Shown here: in pieces, positions 56,912-64,000 of the stretch
Numbering within the stretch: the first letter of the stretch is position 1
How the letters are laid out: the number at the start of each line of letters is the position of its first letter
Assembly (NCBI RefSeq): GCF_000003195.3
Contig: NC_012872.2
Coordinates: forward strand, 3,658,001 to 3,722,000
DNA length: 64,000 bases
Direction: 5' to 3'
From: Sorghum bicolor
Lineage: Eukaryota > Streptophyta > Magnoliopsida > Poales > Poaceae
Translations under genes and position numbers: made by a program
The notes under the pieces: generated by a model
Databases searched by the model: none
The model's input: the letters and a program-made list of their open reading frames with translations, nothing else
Told to the model about the DNA's origin: nothing

Positions 56912-58300
56912 TAATAGTGGTGCGCTCGCGCGGGTTAGACCATAAATATTGTTACGTTTAGTACTCAACCTAAAAAAGGAAAACCAAATGCAATTAGGTA
57001 CTTCTTTTATTTTAAAATAAACAGGAGTAAATAGGAGGCCCTATTCTTGTTAGGAATTATCACAGAAGCATGAACTACATGCCCATTATCACTCATAGGC
57101 TAGGGTTGTCCCCCCACTGCTTGATAATGCGGCAATGAAAAGAAAATTTTTCTTTCTAACTCTACTTGCCATGGTGCCTGATAACCCCGCTATTTCCCCG
57201 CTGCCCGATAACATGACAGACAAACTCAGGATGTAAATAACAAAATGCAAACGAACTCAGTTTCAAAACCAACCTGCTGTTGTCCACAAATCAACAAAAT
57301 AAAAATACCATGCACCATTGGTGGCAGATAAGATTGTTAGTATGAAATGGTAAGATTTGGATTTTGGACACTACATAGCTATTATCTCTCACGACACGCT
57401 ATTAAGAACATGACCGCTGCATTATAAAAATATTATAGAATTAGTTTTTCTTAAGCCTAAGTAACAGAAACCTATGCTACATGAACAAATGACAACCTAA
57501 CAAAAATATATATCCTTGCTCGTGCAACCAAAATTTGCAAGGGGCACAGTTTTTTTAAGTTTAATTAATTATTTACATCATACAAAAATATACATGCAGT
57601 AAAATATTGTTATTCTTGAGTGCATGTTAGGAACAATAAGAAAAAAGAGTATGAAATATGTCAGGACGCATGATGTAACTTAAATTGCATTTTTTTCATA
57701 CTTTTTAGCATGACTTATTAGATATGGAACAATGCATCCGCTAGCTTACCAGTGTAGAAACCATTAGTTATTGCTGAATGGGCCCAAAAAAATATAAAAG
57801 TATGGAAAATCCGATTTGAGCTACATCCTGTCTCGATGTCAATGGCGTATGGGGGTATGGCCTGTGGCAAACTAATGAAAAAGAGAATAGGGGAATTACA
57901 TTTTTTATTGGAACGAAGGAACGACAGGGGAATCCCCTATCGATTTTTTTTGTATTTTAATTGAATGAAAGAATACTTTTACAGGGCAAAGGAGAAAACA
58001 AAGACAAAAAGAGTACAGGGCAACTAGGCCTACGTATTACTCTCTTCATCATAAAATAAATATACATTTAAATTTTGTGAAGTCAAACTTTTTAGACTTG
58101 ACCAAAGTATACACACAAAAGTACTAATATTAATAATATGAAATAAACATTATTATACAGATAGTAGAAATCACTTTTGTAACAAAAAACTTACTTGGAG
58201 ATACAACATTAATATTGTTTTCTTTGTACTCCATACGTTGGTGCTATAAATCTAAGAATTTGTCATAAAAAGTTTGATTTCATCTAAATTTATGTTTATC
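56912..58300. other. A/T-rich intergenic DNA
   Basis: No gene seen. Near 58035-58200 a degenerate CTCTCTTCATCATAAAATAAA phrase resembles the left arm of a Stowaway-type element, but no matching right arm is clear. Confidence 0.5.
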
Positions 58301-58471
58301 CACTCCAAGGCTCGCTCCGCTGCTTGCGTCTCGGGCGCCACCTGACCGAGCTACCGCCCGGAGCCCCGGACCGCCGGCCTGCCGAGTCTCCCGCCCGCGC
58401 CGCAAACCCGAGCCACCCTGCTGCCGCGCTGATTAGATTTGCTTCCAATCTGCCAGTGGCCAGTCGAATCG

Positions 58472-61400
58472 ATGGCGGCGTGGTCGTCGCCGCCGTCGCT
58501 TCGCCACCTCCTCCTCCTCCGCCCGCGCTTGCCCCTCAGCCCCACCTGCCTCGGAGGCTCCTTCTCGCGCCGCCACATCCACAGCCGCTGCCGTCTCTTC
58601 TCCTCCGCCGCATCCTCGTCGACGCTGACCCACGGCGACGCCGCCTCGACGAACGGTGATGCTGATGGCGTCGTCGACGTCAACCCTCCGCGCGGAACTA
58701 GGGACTTCCCGCCGGAGGACATGCGGCTCCGCACCTGGCTCTTCGACCAATTCAGGGAAGTCTCCCGCCTCATGGCCTTCGAGGAGGTGGACTTCCCCGT
58801 CCTAGAGTCGGAGGCTCTCTTCATCCGGAAGGCAGGGGAAGAGATTACGCAGCAGGTCTCCCTCGAGTCTTCTCGTCATCTTCATCATTATTCAGTGAGA
58901 TGAGCCCTTTCTTAGTTTCTGAATTGGAGTCATTTATAACTTTGCTTTTGAATCTGCACCGCAGCTCTACAACTTTGAGGATAAAGGGGGTCGCCGTGTC
59001 GTTCTCAGGCCCGAAATCACCCCTTCCCTCGCGCGCCTAGTCATAAAGCAAGGGTATGTATGCCTTTGCTAATTTTACTTCTAATAATCCGTGATACCTA
59101 TATAGTATTCTAGTGTCTATTCGTGCCTCCATCAGAATGTGATTTTCACCTACTCTTCTTCTGTCTAGAAAATCAGTCTCCCTTCCACTGAAATGGTTTA
59201 CTATAGGACAATGCTGGCGATATGAGCGCATGACCAGAGGAAGAAGGCGGGAACATTACCAATGGAATATGGATATATTTGGTGTGCCTAAAGTTCGGGT
59301 ACCACCCTTCTCCTTTACTGATTCTGGTTGCTGCTGTGCTTGTATACTTTTGAACTGATTCGGCATTGCCATCTCATTGATTGAGTCAGGCTGAGGCTGA
59401 GCTTCTTAATGCTATTGTTCTCTTATTTCAACATCTTGGAATTACATCTTCAGATGTGGGGATCAGGGTGTCCAGCCGTAAGGTAACCTTTCATGCTCAA
59501 GTTTCCATGTTTAGTTCACATTTAACTTAATATTTCCCCTTCATGTTTTTGGTGCTTTTGTCTCGGACGTATGTATTCAAAAGTAATTTGTTAAAGCTGT
59601 ATTGGTACGTATTAGTAACGGACTCTTAGGGCCTGTTTAGATTTGAAATTTTTTGGCCCAAAGAGAAAAAAATCTGTGGATTTGGGGCCTAGGAACTAAA
59701 CGGGGCCAAAAAATTTTGGGGCAAAAATTTTGGGCTGCAACTGTGCACGCACTCTCATGGAAGTCCACCAATGACAACTGCAAATACATGCAGCCCAAGT
59801 TGTGTCAGAAAAAAATTTGTCAAACTAAACACCTAAAATTTTTCGCGTGTTCTAACCACAAAATTTTTTACCACTTTGGCCAAAAAATTTCAAATCTAAA
59901 CAGGGCCTTAAACTATTATGACCAAATTGGTCTGGTACATAATCATGTTGCTTCATGGTAGCAGATGTCTTTTTTTATTCCTTATTACCTATTTCATAAG
60001 GAGACAGGAACTCTGGGAATTGGATTACCTAAAAACGATGTAGCTGCTGACACCTGAATACATTATAATGTCTTGATTACATGCTAGTGCATGCATTTTC
60101 TCTGATTTCTTGCTTGGCTGTCATTTGCTTTTTGCAGGTTCTTCAGGCTGTGTTGAACATGTACTCCATCCCAGAACATTTATTCACTGAAGTTTGTGTC
60201 ATTGTCGATAAAGTATGCCCAAATTCTGCTATTGACTTACCATCTGTTCATTGCTGATTGTTGTACCATATTATTTCCTTGCCTGTTGTACTCTGTAGCT
60301 TTGGGTTGTTATCTGCTTGCCAATTATACTCTATTTGTAGCATTGGGAGCTGACAAGTTGTGGTAATTTATAACATTGAACTGCAATAGAAATAAGACGG
60401 TTTGTATATCTTCTCCAGATTTTTATATTTCATTTATATACTAGAGCCCCCCCCCCCCCTTTTTTTTTTTGGGGTAATGGAACAAATCTTGAACCACCTC
60501 GACTCTTATCTCTAGTACAGAGAGCGCCCCTCCAAAACCGCCAAGTCTCTGGAACATATCACTGTCTTGCTTTTCATATCTTATATCTGACTGTTTGTGA
60601 TAAGCCAAATACCAATGCATTGATGTAATTATTTATTGGTAGACTTTTGTTGGTGTAATGACTGTCTTGCATTCTAACATAAGCATTATGCAGTTGGGTA
60701 AAATGACTAGGGAAGAAATTGAGAAGGAACTTATTTCTACTGGGCTGTCATCTGAAGCTGTCCAGGGTATCATTGATGTGCTTTCGCTCAAGTCATTGTC
60801 CAAACTTGAAGGTTTTCTCTTAACCTTTTGTTGTTGGCTTATTATGCATGCTCCATATCATATACCTTTACTTGAATATTATATGAGGTAATGTTTCTAC
60901 ATTGGAAAATGTATTTACCTAAAAGACTAGCCTTTTTGCTTTATTTATTGTTAAGCTGATAACCTTGGCTTTCTTTATCCATATATGTGTTTGTTTTTTA
61001 ATCTTCAGGACCTTTTGGCAAAGGTTCTTGTTTAATCTTGATATACTTATGCAGAGGTGGTAGGCTCTGATGTTGAAGCTGTTGCTGACTTGAAGAAACT
61101 CTTCTCCTTTGCGGAGCAGTATGGTTATGCTGATTGGATTTGTTTTGATGCATCAGTGGTCCGTGGCCTTGCATACTACACAGGAATTGTATTTGAGGTT
61201 GTTTTCAGCTCATCTCTTTCTTATGTCAACAGTAGGACCACTAACAAGCAGATAAGGGGCCATGTTGTCAAACTGCACATGAAAGCTTATTTTAAAAGAT
61301 ATTATTCATTTTCAGACAATAATCTCTATTTTATTTACAAATAATATTTCTGTAGCATTTGGATGGTTTGGGTGTGTGAACTTTGAACTTGTAAGGTTCC

Positions 61401-62785
61401 TAACCCCTTTTTTCTTCTTAATATCACACAGCTCTCCTACGTATTCGAGAAAAGATATTTCTGCAGTGTTTCTAAAGTCAATTTTTGTGAAATCTGTTCT
61501 TTGAATCATTGTGAGAGCTTAAGCTACTATAGTCCATGCAGATTGGCAGGTTAATATTTTTGCCTGATTAGATAACATATTTTGTTCTGATAGAGTTTAT
61601 TTGGATTTTTTTCCAATGTTGTGTTGATCTGACATTCCTTCATTTTTCCTTTTTCCCAACAAATTTATTCTACATTACCTTTTTTCATGCCACCAGCTCC
61701 TGTTTTTGAAACTCTTAACACTTTTGTAGGCATTTGATAGAGAAGGAAAACTAAGAGCAATTTGTGGTGGTGGAAGGTATGATAGATTGCTTTCAACATT
61801 TGGAAGTGAAGATATACCGGCTTGTGGCTTTGGATTTGGAGATGCTGTTATAGTGGAAGTATGGCATGTTTTATCTTATCTCTGGTTTTTTATTGATAGA
61901 ATTAAACAATCTGGTTGGTGTAAGAATAAGTTCAGTTTTAGATTGATGTTTAATGCAGATAAGGGCAACATCTGTTATTATGTACCTAAAACATAACCAA
62001 TTCAATACACTAAGCATCACAAGTGCTATGCGTGTGCTAATTCATGCAATGTGGAGTGCAGAAATAAAAGTCTAGTACTCCCTCTGTTACAAATTATTAG
62101 TTGCTTTGACTTTTTTGATACATCTATTTTGCTATGGCATCTAGGTATAACATATGTCTAGATACATAGCAATTTCTATGTTCCAAAAAGTCAAAGCGAC
62201 ATAATTTGGAACAGAGGGAGTACTTGATAGCATGAAGCTCTTGAAAAGTATTATTGCAGTTTATACATCATTTTGAATCTGTGATACAGCTTCAAGGGAG
62301 TGGCATTGATTTGGGTGTGATTTGCGTTTCAACAGCTGCTGAAAATTCATCATTTTGAGTTTATGGTATTGCTTCAATGGAGTGGCTCTGATTACGTTGT
62401 AATTTGCGTTCTAACAGCTGCTGAAGGAAAAGGGTCTCTTGCCTGATATGTCACGCCAAATTGACGACATTGTCTTCCCTTTGGACGAAGAACTTGAAGG
62501 GCCAGCATCCAGTATTGCTGCCTCTCTGAGGAAGAAAGGCCGATCTGTTGACCTTGTAGAAGACAAACGTCTCAAATGGTATGCCTGCCATTTGTTTACC
62601 TTTCTTTTATCGCCGTGACTGAAATATCTGTTTTTGCTACTACTAGGGTATTTAAGCATGCGGAGAGGATCAACGCTAGCAGGCTGATTTTGGTTGGAAA
62701 TTCTGAGTGGGAGCGAGGCATGGTTCGCGTAAAGATACTTTCAACCAGGGAAGAATTCGAGGTGAAGGCAGGTGAACTAGAGTGA
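58472..62785 (+). CDS. HRS1: Histidyl-tRNA synthetase, chloroplast/mitochondrial type
   Basis: This enzyme charges tRNA-His with histidine. Ten exons join in frame to 486 residues: 58472-58855, 58965-59053, 59169-59298, 59390-59482, 60138-60212, 60694-60811, 61055-61197, 61730-61858, 62418-62578 and 62647-62785. A long N-terminal extension rich in Arg, Ser and Leu looks like an organelle transit peptide, before the class II start [13 protein letters not shown]. Motif 2 is [18 protein letters not shown], the histidine-binding HisA loop is [12 protein letters not shown], and motif 3 surrounds GFGFGDAV. The C-terminal anticodon-binding domain begins at about residue 390 ([19 protein letters not shown]) and ends VKAGELE. 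Introns hold a Tourist-like and a Stowaway MITE and a duplicated acceptor. Confidence 0.95.
59629..59907. mobile_element. Tourist-like MITE in HisRS intron 4
   Basis: The ends GGGCCTGTTTAGATTTGAAA and TTTCAAATCTAAACAGGGCC are perfect inverted repeats, flanked by TTA on both sides. The interior differs from the GGCCTTGTTTAG group, with repeated AAAATTTT-type words, so this is a separate family. Confidence 0.85.
62078..62220. mobile_element. Stowaway-type MITE in HisRS intron 8
   Basis: The ends CTCCCTCTGTTACAAATTAT and ATAATTTGGAACAGAGGGAG are flanked by TA. The interior GCTTTGACTTTTT/AAAAAGTCAAAGC extends the hairpin. Confidence 0.85.
62282..62425 (+). repeat. 82-bp tandem duplication covering the exon 9 acceptor of HisRS
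   Basis: The phrase from GCTTCAAGGGAGTGGC through TTTGCG to ACAGCTGCTGAA occurs twice, starting near 62289 and 62371, with a few differences. Each copy ends in an acceptor-like AACAG followed by CTGCTGAA. Only the second keeps the reading frame. Confidence 0.8.
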
Positions 62786-63430
62786 TTGTAATTTATAAAA
62801 ATGTTAACGTTATGCTAGCCTCGGCTAATGCTGGTGAGTGAGACCGAGAGGGATAAAATCAAACAGGAGCTAGCTATCCTGGAGTTTGACTTGCAGTAAC
62901 AATTTTTTGGTGAGTAACATGTTGATGCTGTAACAGCAATTCATATTCATTCAGAATTCATGGGCACGACCCTTGCCAGCTAGTATGTTCATTTGACTGT
63001 AAATATACATCACACATACATAGCCTCCAGCTTGGCTAGGAAACCATTGGACCATTTTATTTTTGTTTTGGTTGAATCTGTTTTTTCCTTTAATGTAGTA
63101 CTAAAAAAACTGATTTATCATGATTATTCTCTGCGCGATAATCACAGCCACTAATAGTCATCGGCCGTTGGTGGCCGGCGATGACTCAGGAGTCAGGATA
63201 GTGCTGCCGGCACCGGTCCGAGGTGCCAACGTAGCCGGAGCTAACGGTAAGGCCGCCGCCGATTGCCTATGGTCTCATTCTGCAACATCGGCTCTGGATG
63301 CGAGGACTACACCAGTTCACTGAATTATTACTAGAGACATCACTTGGCATGTGCTTGGCGAAGCCAGCATACAATGCACGTTTCATTGGCTCCTTTGCTG
63401 ATTTTGATCGGGCCAGATTAGGAAACTAAA
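62786..63430. other. HisRS 3' UTR and flank
   Basis: A/T-rich 3' UTR, then a small GC-rich stretch at about 63160-63310 with a short open frame of no known family. No gene is called. Confidence 0.5.
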
Positions 63431-63739
63431 GGGGTGTTTAGTTTCCCTTATTTTCCAAAAAAAAAAGAAAAGGTTTTGGTCTATCATTTTGCAAAATAGA
63501 ATTAAACACCATGCAAATTTTTTTTTGACAAAAAGGTAGTTATTTTTCATTTTGGATTTTGACCTCAAGAGGTAACCCCCCCACCCCCCACTCCAAAAAA
63601 AAAGAGCCTCAAGAGGCTTTTATAAGGGCAATAAATTCTGTATTTTGGATAGAACTCTGAAAATTTTAGCATTTTGCATTCCACCATTTCAAAATATTTG
63701 GTATTTTGTATTGTGCATTTTTTTTGAACTAAACACCCC
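63431..63739. mobile_element. MITE with GGGGTGTTTAGTT ends
   Basis: The left end GGGGTGTTTAGTTTCC and right end GAACTAAACACCCC are inverted repeats, flanked by CTAAA on both sides. The interior has inverted copies of TTTTGCAAAATA-like words. The superfamily is not certain. Confidence 0.65.
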
Positions 63740-63910
63740 CTAAACATGGAACCAACCCGCATGACTCCTATTCTGAGGCGGGAAGGCTAGAGAAACCCAA
63801 ATTTGCACGCTATGCTGGCAGGGGTCATCTCATGGCGAACTATACATACTCGAAACAACTCCGGAGGCTGGTGGAAACTTTGGTCTGCTCTACAAGACTT
63901 AGGCGTTCAC

Positions 63911-64000
63911 CCTAAAAATCTAAAACTTTTTAAAATTCTCCGTCACATCGAATCTTATGACATATTTATGGAGCATTAAATATAGATAAAAAATAACTAA
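63911..64000. mobile_element. Truncated Tourist-like MITE at the window edge
   Basis: The phrase CTCCGTCACATCGAATCTTA and the following AGCATTAAATATAGATAA are the standard interior of the GGCCTTGTTTAG family. The right end lies outside the window. Confidence 0.6.

Noticed and set aside
62336..62417. Upstream acceptor of HisRS exon 9
   Set aside because: It adds 82 nt and shifts the frame. The second acceptor at 62418 keeps the anticodon-binding domain in frame.
1..64000. CRISPR arrays, operons, rRNA genes
   Set aside because: No direct-repeat/spacer array and no rRNA-like sequence were seen. The gene structure is eukaryotic throughout.

Overview
This window is nuclear DNA from a grass, most likely an Andropogoneae species such as sorghum. 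That reading rests on spliced genes with GC-rich first exons, dense Stowaway and Tourist MITEs (many of the GGCCTTGTTTAG type), a Helitron, a large Mutator-like element (MULE), and proteins that look like those of rice, maize and sorghum. Splice sites were placed by hand from GT/AG signals, reading frame and family resemblance. No alignment was run.

Layout. 1-5282: non-coding LTR-retrotransposon-like DNA. 5283-8175: transposon debris and the PIG-T promoter. 8176-13357 (+): PIG-T, a subunit of the GPI transamidase. 14275-14902 (-): a small unknown membrane protein. 15463-17814 (-): a RAD6/UBC2-type ubiquitin-conjugating enzyme. 18361-21274: stacked MITEs, including a Helitron nested inside a Stowaway. 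21284-31105: a complete 9.8-kb MULE with a 9-bp target duplication and three genes: transposase, a plant-mobile-domain (PMD) protein, and a convergent zinc-module protein. 31301-35895 (+): DEAD-box helicase RH39, whose start codon is only 195 bp from the MULE end. 37649-38146 (+): a cytosolic class II small heat-shock protein with heat-shock elements. 39077-42554 (-): NOL9/Grc3-like polynucleotide 5'-kinase. 43966-44502 and 48090-48605 (both -): two paralogous four-TM proteins flanking a 2-oxoglutarate dioxygenase at 46317-47974 (+). 49739-50743 (-): an F-box/DUF295 protein with a long 5'-UTR intron. 53471-58300: gene-free repeats. 58472-62785 (+): organellar-type histidyl-tRNA synthetase. 62786-64000: MITE-rich flank.

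The host genes are ordinary housekeeping or stress genes with no shared pathway evident, although RH39, NOL9 and the synthetase all concern RNA or translation. The most unusual structure is the MULE. Its transposase is cut by an in-frame TAG before the zinc-knuckle tail, and its minus-strand gene carries a frameshift and a nonsense codon. Its PMD gene is fully open. Between the two convergent genes lies a nearly perfect stem of about 62 bp built from the same GGCGGGG modules found in the terminal inverted repeats.
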